Assembly (NCBI GenBank): GCA_949825065.1
Contig: OX463859.1
Location: 24,507,847-24,571,846 of the forward strand
Length of the DNA: 64,000 bases
Direction: 5' to 3'
Origin: Odontocerum albicorne
Lineage: Eukaryota; Arthropoda; Insecta; Trichoptera; Odontoceridae
Shown one piece after another: positions 10,566 through 21,137 of the stretch. Position 1 is the stretch's first letter. The number at the start of each line of letters is the position of its first letter. Under the pieces are notes generated by a model. It had not been told where the DNA came from, ran no database searches, and saw nothing but the letters and a program-made list of their open reading frames with translations. A program made the position numbers and the translations under genes.

Positions 10566-11060
10566 AGCAAACTTTCCTCAAGGGCTCTCTAATTCAGAAT
10601 TCGAACCCACTATTATAGACAGATTAAAAATATTTCAAAATAAATATTTAAATACAATACATAAGTTAAGTATAAGAATATGAACGTACTGGCTGTGACC
10701 ATAGATAATGTACTTTCCTACATCTGCATATGTTCAGAAAAACATATTTGGTAAGAAAAACGCAGAAAACTTACGAAGGGAAGATGAATTACAAAGAAAC
10801 CTTTGTAGATATGTCGTAGTGTTCATATAACATTAACATTTTTGATAAAACCTCGTCAAGAAGGTAGTGTTCAAGCGTTTCGTAAAACTATTTCGAACAT
10901 CAATATTTAGTCCATTCCACGGCACAGTACCAGCAAGAGCAAAATCTCTATCACAATAACTCACCATATTGGTTCGATTTGGAACAATCAATTTATTACG
11001 TGAACAATAAATCGACCTTTAAATTCTACTTCTCGTCAAAAAAACTCTCATGTTTCATTT
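10566..11060 (-). pseudogene. LINE-D 3' end with reverse transcriptase C-terminus
   Basis: About 11,005-10,860 on the minus strand encodes LIVPNRTNMVSYCDRDFALA, then GTVPWNGL and FTKRLNTTFL, the 'SYGDRAFSVAGPxLWNxLP...FKxxLKTxLF' ending of CR1/L2/Jockey-type reverse transcriptase ORFs. The rest, down to 10,566, is a 3' untranslated region containing GTGGGTTCGAATTC, which recurs at 28,545, 30,966 and 50,213. Confidence 0.7.
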
Positions 11061-11807
11061 GTGAGTCTATTGGCTGAATAAATCTTTAAATTATTTGAGA
11101 TAACCATTTCAAGTACGAATCTGCTTTAAATAAAATACACAAATAAAATATAAAAATCAAATATTATGAAAGACAATATAGTACAAAGAGTATAAAAGGT
11201 ATGATCAATATAAAACCGGACTAGCCTTAAAAACATCTTTATTAATAAAATAATTAATTTTTGGGCTGCACCACCTTCAAAATAGTGTTCTGCTACGCAA
11301 CACGCATCCAGCGTTTCTGTTATGCTAAAAAAGATCACACAAAATATGTATCGTTAATTTGGTCAAGCACCGCCTCGATTCAGCTTCAATCTCCTTTACT
11401 GGCTCAAAACGCCACCCTTTGAGTTTTAACTTCATTTGTGGAAGTAAAAAGAAGTCACACGAAGCTTAATCCGGTGAATAGAGAGGGTGAGGAACGGCAA
11501 ACATGGTGATGAATGCCAAAAATTGATGTTGACTCTTTCTGTCAGCAACTGGGGAACACACTTGGCCGCAATGCGATGCATGTTCTAATTGTCCATTAAA
11601 GCTGATTCGACTGTGCCAAACGACATTCCAACCATGTTACAAATCCTTTGATTGTTAATTCTCGATTTGTACGAAATATTTTCTGAATTTTAACTATATT
11701 TTTGGCAGTTGTCCTGATGTAAGGACGTCCCGGCTTATCATAGTCCTCAAGTGACGTTCGACCATTTTCAAAACGTAAATACTACTCAGGTTTGCTCGCT
11801 CTGTTGG

Positions 11808-11945
11808 AAAACGAAGCTGTGCCATGGAGTTTGTTTTAAGTTAGTAAGCCGTTGCACACCAGCAAACTCACCGGTCACACCACTGTACTGGATCCGATAG
11901 CACACCGAGGTGAGACGATCGGAGCACACCGGCATGTTGGCACTA
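11808..11945 (-). mobile_element. SINE-B body fragment inside mariner
   Basis: The stretch matches the downstream body of SINE-B at 20,930-21,060 and 39,700-39,840 (for example plus-strand CGATCGGAGCACAC and CAGCAAACTCACCG). It lacks the tRNA head. It lies between the two helix-turn-helix parts of the mariner at 11,195-12,498, so it inserted after that mariner. Confidence 0.65.
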
Positions 11946-12165
11946 TTATTGATAAGGATTGGGCAAAAACAAAATGAGCAAGTAGAGGATTGAAGGTGGG
12001 AAGTAAATTTACAGGGAGGGAAAGGAAAACAGGAGAGAAGCACGTCCTCCTTTGGTGGAGGTGCTTCTCTCCTAATTTCCTTCGACGGAGCCGGTCCGGT
12101 CCGGAGCCGGGCTTGGGACCGGCTCAGTCGTTCGATAAAGGGCATTCATTTAGGTGCGGAAGCGG
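11946..12165. other. GC-rich block with strong hairpins
   Basis: 12,032-12,072 forms a hairpin (GGAGAGAAGCAC ... GTGCTTCTCTCC) and 12,088-12,125 contains GAGCCGGTCC with its complement GGACCGGCTC. GC content is far above the surroundings. A long minus-strand frame (12,145-11,786) crosses it without any known domain. Origin unknown. Confidence 0.6.
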
Positions 12166-12932
12166 AGTTACCTCTCATAACATCAGGTTCGACTGATGGT
12201 TTCATCACCGTGAACGTGCCAAAGCATTGCAAGAGTCTTGGAAACCGTTTTCCTAGTTTTAAACAAAATTTGATGTTCGCGCGCTGCTCGAATTTTGCGT
12301 TCATCTTGGAAATTACAGAGGGTTCGAAATACGTCTAAACAAAATTGCTTGCAAAACATGTATGGATGCACATTACACAAAGATTTTTGGCATACTGAGT
12401 CACAAGGCTTAACGCAACTGACAACAAGAGGCTTTAGTCTATACCCCCACCATCCCGGCGGCATAACTTCTGTCCGGTTTTATATTGATCATACCTCGTA
12501 TTATATAAATAAACAAATTCGAATACCTCCCCTTCCTGGAAGGTAGCAGCTGAAATCAAAAATAACTTTTGCAAGTTTTATGTAAGCCCTTGAAGATACA
12601 CTATGATCTTTTTGTTCGTTACATTAAGATCTATTCCATGAAAATATTAACATATTGTCATAGACAACTTTTCGCAAAAATAATATATGTTTATAAATTT
12701 TTTAAATATGACTTATGGATTCATATAAGTTAGTACCGTGATATTTGATCTCCTAGGCTCATTACAAGGTGGGATTTATAATATAATTGCTGTTTATATT
12801 AGTCAATTTTCGGACTATTATAATGTTAGGAAAGTATGTTAGTTTCATATTTCACCGTAAGATGTCATAATGAATAAAATTCCTTGCTAATTTAATTCCA
12901 AACGTACTGGATGTGTACTATTATGAAATATA

Positions 12933-13873
12933 CTACCTTGATCAAAAAGTTTTAGAACTTTATTCATAAAATCGAAAATACAAGTTTATTCATCAAAATC
13001 GATATAATCGCCTTCAAAGTACTCTTCATCAACTGCAACACACTTACGCCAGCGCTTGATCCAATCCTCGAAACAACGTTGGTACTGAATTTTCGGTATG
13101 CCCATCAGAGCCGTCTTTGATTTTTTCATGACATCCTCTCTGGCGATGTAACGCGTTCCGCGAAGCGGTTTTTTAAGTCGGTTGAACAGGAAAAAGTCTC
13201 AGGGAGCCAGATCAGGTGAATTCGAATAGTATAGTAATCGTGTTGTTTTGCTGGATAGTAATCGTGTTGTTTTTGGTCAAAAACTCATGGAAATCATGTC
13301 TTTCGCAATTTCTACGCGGTCCTTTTTTTGCATGAAATTGAGGTCTTTCGGCAGCAGTTTTGCAGCGACACGTCTGAGGCCCAAATCACTAACCAAAGTG
13401 TCTTGAGGGGATTCATAAGCGATGTTCAAGTCCTCTGCCAGCTCTCTAATGGTCAATTTGCGGTATCCGGCCAACATTTCTTTGATTTTATCGACGTTTT
13501 CATCGGCTTTCGACTGCCACTGCGTTCGTCATCCTCGACCGACTCACGACCACTTCTGAAGCGTATGTGCCACCGAAAAACACTTCTTCAACATTTCCAA
13601 GGTCTGCGGACCGTTAAATCCATTTTTCACACAAAATTTAATGCAAACTCGTTGATGCACAGTTGAAGCCATTTTCAAACTTGTGAAAAATCAAAAACAC
13701 GCCCAAAGGTAGATGTACTCAGTACAGCGTAACTTTTACAAATGTCAAGCTATGAAGCTGAAATTTAGAGGGAAGTGTCAATGATGGATGTGTTAACCTA
13801 ATAAAAAAAAAGAATTCCAATCGGGTGACAGCGCCACACGGTGGCTGGTCCTAAATCTTTTTGATCAAGGTAG
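12933..13873 (-). mobile_element. Mariner element, core-deleted, intact ends
   Basis: Inverted terminal repeats of about 26 bp (CTACCTTGATCAAAAAG at the left end and its complement at the right end) are flanked by TA duplications at 12,931-12,932 and 13,874-13,875. The 941-bp length against about 1.3 kb fits an internal deletion. TIR and transposase are unlike the other mariner copies here. Confidence 0.92.
12986..13672 (-). pseudogene. Mariner transposase remnant
   Basis: Begins at ATG 13,672 (MASTVHQRVCIKFCVKNGF), shifts frame, then reads LAGYRKLTIRELAEDLNIAY and GLRRVAAKLLPKDLNFMQ, the second helix-turn-helix and following linker. The segment with the first two catalytic acidic residues is gone; near 13,240 a short AATCGTGTTGTTTT duplication marks the joint. 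Then DLAP-like and FFLFNRLKKPLRGTRY, QRCFEDWIKRWRKCV and YFEGDYIDFDE to a TAA at 12,986. Non-functional. Confidence 0.88.
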
Positions 13874-14044
13874 TAATGTAGTATTGTATTATTTAGACGA
13901 TTGAACTAAATAAGTATTTTTTTCGGGGTTTGATATTCTTTACTATCATTTAGAAAAAAAAAAGCGAAACGAATCAAAAATATATAATACTGTATACTGC
14001 AACAATGTAGTATGCAATCGTGTGTTTCAAATGTAGTTTAAAAT

Positions 14045-14185
14045 TTCTTCAGTGGTGCTCGAAGATGATGTCTGTTCAGGGAAACCGACTGCTACTGACG
14101 TTCAAATCAAAACCTTCATGTAAATAACCATCGTTTTATGACACGAGAAGTTGTTGAGCAAGTGAAAATGTCGAAAACCAACGTA
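14045..14185 (+). pseudogene. Probable mariner transposase linker fragment
   Basis: Plus-strand translation gives VLEDDVCSGKPTATDVQIKT, resembling 'VEDDPRSGRPSTxTTDENI', then NHRFMTREVVEQVKMSKTNV, resembling the second helix-turn-helix. Frames are broken and no ends are visible. Confidence 0.4.
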
Positions 14186-14264
14186 CGGACAATGAATTGA
14201 TGTTTTAGCTGAATAAATGTTCTAGAAATCCGAGCATCGAGAAAAATATATTGGGGGACAATCT

Positions 14265-14390
14265 AAGACTCATAGCTTTGTATTGATTGTAGCGCAAGCC
14301 TATGACTAGAAAGACGCAGAATATTTTCGACGAAATAAAAAGAGGTGGAGGGACAATTAAGTATATTATTCAATAGTGACAGTATGTGAT
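14265..14390 (-). pseudogene. LINE-K fragment
   Basis: On the minus strand the stretch parallels 37,738-37,815 and the segment just above 1,745 at nucleotide level (TTCGTCGAAAAT, AGGCTTGCGCTAC). It is the region upstream of the LINE-K 'VRLWNQL' peptide; the peptide itself is not present. Confidence 0.5.
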
Positions 14391-14574
14391 TTTTGCGTCA
14401 GTTTCTCACGTTGAACCTAATCAGCTTATTCTGGTATCAATTGATTTGACTTTCTCAGGTGAAAAATGAATCTCAGGCAAACATTGTGAAGATGCTGTAA
14501 TTTTTCCAGCTGTTTCTCCGTCATTTTCCAAAATCGGAAAAGCAGAAATTGTACGAGCAAAACAGATACATAAT

Positions 14575-14904
14575 TAAGTGAGTAGGTTGAAGGTACTTAA
14601 GACTGGTGTATTAAAGATGATGTAGAATATCACTCTGAGGTGGTTTGGGTATTTAGGAGTAGAATAAATAAATGGTGAAAAACTCACCAAACAAATATAC
14701 AGTGCAAATTTGAGTGGAAAGCGTGGTAGAGGAAGATGACAGAGAGTATTTTTGGAATAAGTGAATGATATTTTGAAAAAAGGAAAAACTCAGGAAAGTG
14801 GTAGGAAGTGAACGAGAAGGTATATGGATGTAAAAGATGAGATTGTGTATGTCGCGATATGAAAGTCTGTCATCTCTGCCTACTCAGATGGTAAAGGATG
14901 GTGT
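14575..14904 (+). pseudogene. LINE-E reverse transcriptase C-terminus, long copy
   Basis: The plus strand reads, with a few stops, LRWFGYLGVE, NGEKLTKQIYSANLSGKRGR, VNDILKKGKTQESGRK and KSVISAYSDGKG. This is the full sequence of blocks after the RT domain, ending in the usual 'W-x-SxVSAYPxGK' motif. It stops exactly where the palindrome at 14,905 begins, so the LINE 3' end and the palindrome may be linked. Confidence 0.75.
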
Positions 14905-15207
14905 TATGGTGTATATTAATGTTTTATTTTAGCAAATAAAAAACAATGTTTTAGAATTTCTTTTTTGTTTATTTCTTGTTAATATCTTCACCCTTAGTTT
15001 AAATGAAAATTTATTTTTACAAGTAATAGCCTGGTTTTGAGGTGCAAAATATAACAATTATATTTTGCACCTTAAAACCAGGCTATTACTTGTAAAAATA
15101 AATTTCCATTTAAACTAAGGGTGAAGATATTAACAAGAAATAAACAGAAAAGAAATTCTAGAACATTGTTTTTTATTTGCTGAAATAAAACATTAATATA
15201 CACCATA
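14905..15207. repeat. Large near-perfect palindrome, 149-bp arms
   Basis: Arms 14,905-15,053 and 15,059-15,207 are reverse complements over their whole length with fewer than ten mismatches I can count, around a 5-base spacer. Long poly-A/T-rich arms include TTACAAGTAATAGCCTGG. The very short spacer means that transcripts would fold into a long double-stranded RNA. Confidence 0.92.
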
Positions 15208-15267
15208 TGACTTATTATTATAACATTTCTTGTAGGAATATTTAAAAAAATAATGCAAGAAACCATA

Positions 15268-15655
15268 TTTCCTTTAAATTTGCTATATTTCTTTAACAAA
15301 TTTATTTTAAAATTATGGTATTTCTACAACATATTTCCTTTAAAATTGCGACATTTCTTCAGCATATTTTCATAAAAATTGCGGTATTTCTTCAACATAT
15401 TTCCTTTAAAATTGCCTTATTTCTTCAACATATTTCTTTTAAAATTGCGGTATTTCTTTAACATATTTTCTTTAAAATTGACTTATTTCTTTAACACATT
15501 TCCTTATAAATTGCGGTATTTCTTCAGCATAGTATTTTTTTTTAATTGTTTTATTTCTTTCTTGAAATTATTTTCTTTGAAATTGCGGTATTTCTTCAAC
15601 ACATTTCCTTTAAAAATACGGCGTTTCTTCAACATATTTTTGTAAAATTGCGATT
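15268..15655. repeat. 33-bp minisatellite, about 11 units, diverged
   Basis: ATTGCGGTATTTCTTCAACA-like units recur every 33 bp (starts at 15,378, 15,411, 15,444). As 33 is a multiple of three, one plus-strand frame (15,379-15,645) stays open, giving an 11-residue repeat LRYFFNIFPLK. Composition and lack of conservation argue that it is not a real protein. Confidence 0.85.
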
Positions 15656-15717
15656 GGATTGATTCGGAATAAACAATGTATTTGATAAAGACGAAATTGA
15701 CCTCAATGTTGTACCAT

Positions 15718-16159
15718 ATTAATACTTTCGTTGTATACAGTACAACCTTGTAGGCTTATTGTAATCTCTTCCAACCAAACATAAAGATATTAAAGAGGAG
15801 TTCCAGCAGGATTCGCACCCGCAACCCCCAGGCTGGGAACAGGTGTCTTACCAACTAGACCAGTGCTTCCCAAATTGGGGGCCGCGGGATTTCTCGTGGG
15901 GGTCGCGAAAATATTCAGTACAAAGTACAAATATTCATGTGAGTATAGTTTTTATTTAAAAAAAATTTTTTAAGCAAGTTCCTATAATTTTGTGTTGAAT
16001 ATAAATATGTGTATTTTAATTGTAATAATTATTGCCAAATAAATCTTCAACTATAAAAAAAATGTTTTTTTTTGGGGGGGGGTGGGGATTAATTACTTCA
16101 GATTTAGGGGGCCGTTACATGAAAGTAATTGGGAAGCACTGAACTAGACTACGGATGTC
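15718..16159 (-). mobile_element. SINE-A, split by a hAT insertion
   Basis: On the minus strand the head begins at 16,159, is cut after the A box, and resumes at 15,860 with TAGTTGGTAAGACACC, the B box TTGCGGGTGCGAATCC, and the tail to 15,718 (ACAACGAAAGTA). Removing 15,861-16,149 rejoins a normal SINE head, so the insertion is clean. Confidence 0.85.
15861..16141. mobile_element. Non-autonomous hAT element (MITE)
   Basis: The 281-bp element has inverted ends CAGTGCTTCCCAA and TTGGGAAGCACTG and perfect 8-bp target duplications AACTAGAC (15,853-15,860 and 16,142-16,149), the hAT signature. No transposase is encoded. The body includes a T-run followed by a G-run near 16,065-16,085. It sits in the tRNA-like head of SINE-A, between A and B boxes. 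Confidence 0.92.
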
Positions 16160-17399
16160 GTCAGTGAGGTCGCTAATCTTCTGCTCTTTTCCGAAGAAAC
16201 ATTTTTAAGAATAACATATTCGAATAATACTCGTACAATGGAGACATCCCTTTAGGTGACTTGAATACTTAAATTCTCGGAACACATGCCACTAATATGC
16301 TTCTATTATCTGTTTGATAGCAGATAACGGATCTTCATTTGATCTGGGATGACATTAGAAATCTTAAATTTACGAAGAACGGACAAGAAACAGGACATAA
16401 TTTCAAGCTAAAAACCTTCATACAAGCATTTATAATATTTAAATATACCCTAAGGGCTGGTGGGCGAGATAAACCGAGTGATCAGACGGCTAATGTGGGT
16501 TTCAACCCGCGAGCACTTTCATTTGCAATATTTATAATTTTCCTTCTTCCATTTCCTCCACCTAAATATTTCATAATAAATATTTTAATAGCGACTATAA
16601 ATTCTGCATAATTTAACACTTAATTGCTTGGAAAACCATATTTTTTTATCCTTCTAATAGGACGGTGTAGGTATACGAAACAAAATATAATAGTATATTT
16701 CAGTTTTGGTTTGAGAGTGTTTTTGAAACTACCCAATTGTTCTTTGCGAGTAATTTATTATAAACGTGTTTTGAAAACTCAAGGTAAATAATTTATAAAT
16801 AAAATGTTTACAAACGTGAACGGACGCCAAAGTTGAAACTTAACATATATATGATTCTCTACTCCGTAAGTACTTTTCTTCCACTTAAAATATTTTCATG
16901 TTAAAATTGTAAGAATACTTATTATTCATATGGGAACATTCAGTCAGATTATCGATGAAGATCTAATGATAAAAATCCAGTCTGTGTGTTTAATAACTTT
17001 TTCATGTTCAAAACCCCTAAGAAGCTACTTTTATAACGCATTGCTCAGTCATATAGTATGACGCAACACCATCTCTCTTCTTCATCGGGACTTCGATGCT
17101 GAGGATTATGACCCACATTGGAATTGTAGAGTTTGAGGTAAAGGTAAGCCCATAGTACTCTTCTCCAGGTATCTTCAACGCATATCTACCTCTGCGCTCG
17201 CAACTCCAAATTGCCAGTGAGCATGAGTTTTTCCATGTTCTCTTAGTCCAAAATATTATTGGAGAACTGAAGAATGCGTGGAGTACATAATGATGATCAC
17301 CTCTTTGAGATGTTAAGTCCTTCTAGTTGGTATTTGTTTATCATTCTGTTCATAAATCACCTAAGCAATTCTTATTAATACATAATTAAATAGTCTATC
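16160..17399. other. No firm feature
   Basis: A tRNA-like B-box string GGGTTTCAACCCGC lies at about 16,497 but no A box or tail supports a SINE. The more GC-rich 17,040-17,300 part could be LINE sequence beyond the fragment at 17,400, without a readable motif. Confidence 0.35.
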
Positions 17400-18005
17400 C
17401 TTCATCTTTCTCTGGGCTATATTTTCCAAGTTTTTGAGACATGCAAGAATATTGATTGAGAAAATTACGGTATAAATAAGACAACCACTTCTTCTTCTTC
17501 CCAGTATCATGTCAGGTCTCCCCCAACGTTGACTATCACTTGAGAGTAGACATATTTGTCCTCGGCACCCCGAAAAAGATCTCCAACGCCCCTTATGCCA
17601 GTCCAATCACATATATTGCTAACCCAGGAGATTTGCCTCCTGCCAATAGTACATAACCCAAGTAGGACACGTTTCGGATTTTAATATTAGTCAGCAAATC
17701 TCTATCAACTTAGGCTCTTTGAAGAACCCTCGTGTTGCTGACCATATCAGTCCAGGGTATCCTTAGCATTCACATTTTGAATGCTTCTAGTTGGTTCATA
17801 CTACTAACTTTGAAGGTCCATGATTCCACTCCATGTAATAACACTGACAAACCACTGCTGAAGCTATCAATTTTACTCTCAAAGTATCACTATTCTCCAT
17901 TATTTTTCATATCTTGATTACTGTCTCACATCCAACCTCCTCAGTCATTATAGAACCAAGACAAACTAACTCTATCTTATTTTTTTAAATATTAATTTTG
18001 TAGCC
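17400..18005 (-). pseudogene. LINE-F reverse transcriptase C-terminal region
   Basis: The minus strand encodes LRVKLIASAVV, then HGVESWTFKVSSMNQLEAF, MLRIPWTDMVSN and RNVSYLGYVL, equivalent to 'LYGVEAWTL...LEAFEMW.YRRMLRI.WTDRV.N' and 'RRKLEYLGHV.R' of a common insect LINE ORF2. Stops and shifts are frequent. Its 5' side faces the same-type fragment at 18,160 on the other strand. Confidence 0.7.
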
Positions 18006-18159
18006 ATTTTCAAGGAGGCATTGTATAAAATTAATGAAATAAGCATAATAAATAGTCAAACATCAATATCTTTCCTCGGGCCAATTACACTGTGCTTATG
18101 GACAATTAACAGAGTCTAAAATTGTTACTGCAGAGGTTTCACAGGGCTTATGTGCATTA

Positions 18160-18790
18160 ATGAGACGAGCTTGATAATGAATATATCAAAGATAAAATTT
18201 ACGATCTTTATATTAAGTAAAAGAAAATGACAGATAAATAAATAGCTTTATATAAACTATGACATTGTTGAGCTAGTCCGACGATATAAATATCTAGAAT
18301 GTACGACCAGTCTCAAGAGATTAAAATTAGAGTGGGTATGGCACGAAGTAACTTTTTTTAATTGCAGAATGTTTTCTGCAACAAAGACATCAATCTCAAC
18401 TTACGGTTGCGAATTTTGTGTTGGTATATATTCTCCGCACTTTTCTATGGTGTTAAAACATAAATATTTACACAAAGAATCTAGAAGTGTTTGAAGTGTC
18501 TATCAAACAATACTGAGAGTCCAATGCCTTCATTAAGTCCGTAATTATGACATCTTGAAACGGATGAAAAAATAATATTCATAAACAAAAGCAGAAAGTT
18601 AGAGTACTTTGGAAATATAATGCGACGAACAAATATAAATTTATTTAACTGACATTGAAGGGAAGAAATCAGGGCTGCAAGGATGCTAGAAGAAGACGCA
18701 TCTCCTGGTTGAAGAGTTTACGGGAATGGTTTCATAAGTCATCTTTCAGCTCCAGGCTTCATCGTTCAGCTCCATTAAACGGGGTATTTT
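18160..18790 (+). pseudogene. LINE-F-like reverse transcriptase C-terminal region
   Basis: Plus strand: VELVRRYKYLE (the 'VEQVxxYKYLG' block), KLEWVWHEVTFFNCRMF, a decayed middle, then RKLEYFGNIMRRTN and RRRRISWLKSLREWF. Together these are the usual ordered blocks between the RT palm and the ORF end of this LINE group. Several stops. Related to, but clearly diverged from, the fragment at 17,400-18,005. Confidence 0.75.
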
Positions 18791-19194
18791 CATTTGGAAT
18801 TTTCAAAATATCGATTTTTTTCATTTTATTTTTTTATAATCCTTTCTGAATAATTGTCACTAAGAAATGTTCCAAAAATCTTCAAAATTCGAAAATTTAT
18901 GAGGGTTTATAGTCGAACGCACACTGGTCGAAAAATGACCTGAGCTTCGCAGCTGTCAGGTCGTCTATTATTACGGCAGTTCTTATTTTCCTCGAAATTT
19001 CGAAATTTCGTCCTATTTTCTTCCACCTAGTGTTTAGAATTCTCGTCCAATAGGATTTCTTGGAATGATGAATTGATATTTAGTTGGTCTTGTAGAAGTG
19101 TAAAAAGGGGATTTTTAAATAAGTTTATATGGCCCTGATTATATCGTAAGTTGAAAATATTTACAATACTTTAATTCGTGTGAAAATCGCAGTC
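18791..19194. other. No feature recognised
   Basis: Contains TTCGAAATTTCGAAATTTCG-like self-complementary sequence near 18,990 but no gene or repeat that I can match. Confidence 0.35.
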
Positions 19195-19615
19195 ACATAT
19201 TAGTATTTCAGTGGCAACTTTAATACATGGCAGTGAAACGTGAACTTAGAAAAAAGGCGAATAAATGCCAAAAAAATATGTGCATTGAGGAATATATTTG
19301 GGGTAACGGATGAATTTATATTTACGGCCGATGTGTTGAGTAAAATAAAAAGGGAGTACTTTGAGATGGTTCGTACACGTAGAACGAATGAATGAAAAAT
19401 ATTACCAGCGAGAGTGTAAGTGGAAAGTGAGGTCAAGACTACGGAACGCGTGGTAAGATTAAGAGAAAATTATTTTGAAAGAAGAAAACTTAGAAAGTTA
19501 TAGGAATTGTATCAGTAAATGTTTTGATGTGAAAGAATCGACGGATTTGTTTCGAGATAGAACAGTCTGGCACTCTGTCCTATCTACCTAACCCGACAGG
19601 TAAATTGTATGATGG
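19195..19615 (+). pseudogene. LINE-E reverse transcriptase C-terminal fragment
   Basis: Across shifting frames the plus strand gives CALRNIFGVTDEF, LRWFVHVERMNEK and FRDRTVWHSVLS, the LINE-E blocks in the expected order. The preceding TLIHGSET-like text corresponds to 'LMYGSETW'. Dead. Confidence 0.65.
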
Positions 19616-20033
19616 TTTGTGAGTATGTATTGTTCGACTCACATATACTCTGCTATTGCTAAGACCTATCATGAAATTCACAAAACAAAGCCAAAATTTC
19701 AGGCTCTGAATTTCGCTAATCTTCGTTTCAATGACTCTTTGAGTTGTTGATCTGTTTGTTGGTAAGCGAGTTTTGATTCGGTAATTTCAGTTAATTCAAA
19801 ACTGAAATTCATGAGAAGTATTCGTACGTGAGTACTAAAATTTCGCATTCTGTCAAAATTATCTGATTTAATGTTTTGGTAATTTGAAGTTGCCTCGTTT
19901 AACCCCCATGAGTTCTAATTTATTTTCATAATTTGTTTGTACTATTATTACACTTTCATTGTATATTGTACGATCTGACGAGTTAATGTCATAAGACAAT
20001 TTTTCAAAAGGTGTAACCAATTAAAATAAGTGT

Positions 20034-20122
20034 GTAGCGAAAACCAGACTTGGAAATTTTTTTAATCTGGGTACCAAATGGAATCAAATCCGTAACCCCC
20101 GGATTGGGAGGCAGTACATCAT
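20034..20122 (-). mobile_element. SINE-A head and linker fragment
   Basis: Minus strand: TGCCTCCCAATCCGGGGGTT, a B box TTACGGATTTGATTCC, TGGTACCCAGATT and CCAAGTCTGGTTTTCGC. The tail is missing. Confidence 0.6.
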
Positions 20123-20265
20123 TTTGAAAAAAAAAAAGGTTTTGTTCATTGACCATAGATTTTTTTAAAGAAACCTATGTATCTTGAATCTTGTATGATA
20201 AAAAAACTAAAGTATGAACCAGAATTTCGAAGACGAATTGTGTTTATATCGAATATAATGATTTG

Positions 20266-20415
20266 TTGTCTAGTTGGTAAGATATCGCCTTTAAATTTGA
20301 CTTTCAGTTTAGTTTTAAGGCATCTGTAACACCTTTCTGGTCGATTGGTAAATATTGCTAAATGGCAATACATTCCCTGTAGTTGTAGTGAATATAACAA
20401 GAATAATATATTACA
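20266..20415 (+). mobile_element. SINE-A, diverged and B-box deleted
   Basis: TTGTCTAGTTGGTAAGATAT (A box) leads into the linker and tail (TTCTGGTCGATTGG, GCTAAATGGCAATACATTCC). It lies 140 bp from a SINE-A piece of opposite orientation. Confidence 0.55.
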
Positions 20416-20734
20416 AAATTGAGAAGTTAATCAATCAAGGACTTATTATACATTCTTTAAGTTTCTACATTTTCTCGTACGAGTATGTAGCAGAAAGGTT
20501 GACAGATTCTTTCATGTAGAGACATATATTAGCAAATAATACTCTCGATTTTTTTTTACTTTGGTATTCCCACTGACCTCGGAACCATTGGGTTAATCCC
20601 TCAACGGCTATTAAAATAAATAGTTATACTAGATATATATCATTTCGAAACTTGTTCGACCACGGCTTCGAAGTGCTAGGCTATGGACCGACCTGGACGG
20701 TGGCGTTTTATGGCATCCCTGTATTCTTGATGCA

Positions 20735-21137
20735 ATTTGTACGGTGATACCGAGGTCGCGCGGTAATGCACTGAACTTTCACGCGGAAGATCGTCGGTTC
20801 GAATTCCACTGTGTACAACTCTCCTCGAATAACATAGGCATTTTTTCTGCGTAGTATTCGAGGGTATAATAACACCTATGAGTTCAGTCATACCTATTAT
20901 TAAAAAAAAAGGAAATAACATGCCTGTGTGATCCGATTATCTCACTTTGGTGTGCCATCGAATCCAGCACAGCGGTGTGGCCGATGAGTTTGTTAGTGTG
21001 CAGCGGCTCACTCACTTAAAGAAGAGAAAAGAAGAAAGAAATAAAAATCCACATTTCACAGCATATCTCAATTGACATTGCAATGGCGAAGGGATTCTCA
21101 ACTACAAGCTCAGGAACGAAGGCGATGATAGGGTAAT
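20735..21137 (+). mobile_element. SINE-B, full-length copy
   Basis: The head (20,740-20,815) resembles a tRNA: GAGGTCGCGCGGTAATGCAC (A-box side) and GGTTCGAATTCC (B box). A body follows with ACACCTATGAGTTCAGTCAT, then a second body block (20,930-21,060) and finally GCAATGGCGAAGGGATTCTC, homologous to the 3' end of LINE-C (8949-9010). The same order is found on the minus strand at 39,985-39,624, proving that these parts form one element. The stem-loop in the tail is mutated in this copy. Confidence 0.8.

Larger units (their letters stand above)
11195..12498 (-). mobile_element. Mariner element, near full span, with internal insertion
   Basis: Inverted terminal repeats (11,195 onward and ending 12,498) share GGTATGATCAATATAAAACC and are flanked by TA at both ends. 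The minus strand carries, in order, the first helix-turn-helix (KTVSKTLAMLWHVHGDETIS, about 12,300-12,190), the linker and second helix-turn-helix (KGICNMVGMSFGTVESAL, about 11,650) and the C-terminal catalytic block YSPD-x-ASCDFFLLPQ near 11,460 followed by KGWRFEPVKEIEAES. The first two catalytic aspartates are deleted, stops interrupt the frame, and a foreign block occupies about 11,808-12,165. The YSPDLAPCDFF-like block and long C-terminal tail place it in the Mos1-HTH mariner group. Confidence 0.9.

Noticed and set aside
11786..12145. 119-codon minus-strand frame as a gene
   Set aside because: Crosses a SINE-B fragment and the GC-rich hairpin block; translation shows no domain.
13328..13666. 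112-codon plus-strand frame
   Set aside because: Antisense shadow of the mariner transposase at 12,986-13,672.
15379..15645. Repeat protein with 11-residue units
   Set aside because: Produced by a 33-bp minisatellite; hydrophobic low-complexity product without start context or conservation.
16450..16512. Third tRNA-like SINE head
   Set aside because: Only a B-box-like GGGTTTCAACCC is visible; no A box at proper spacing, no tail and no second copy.
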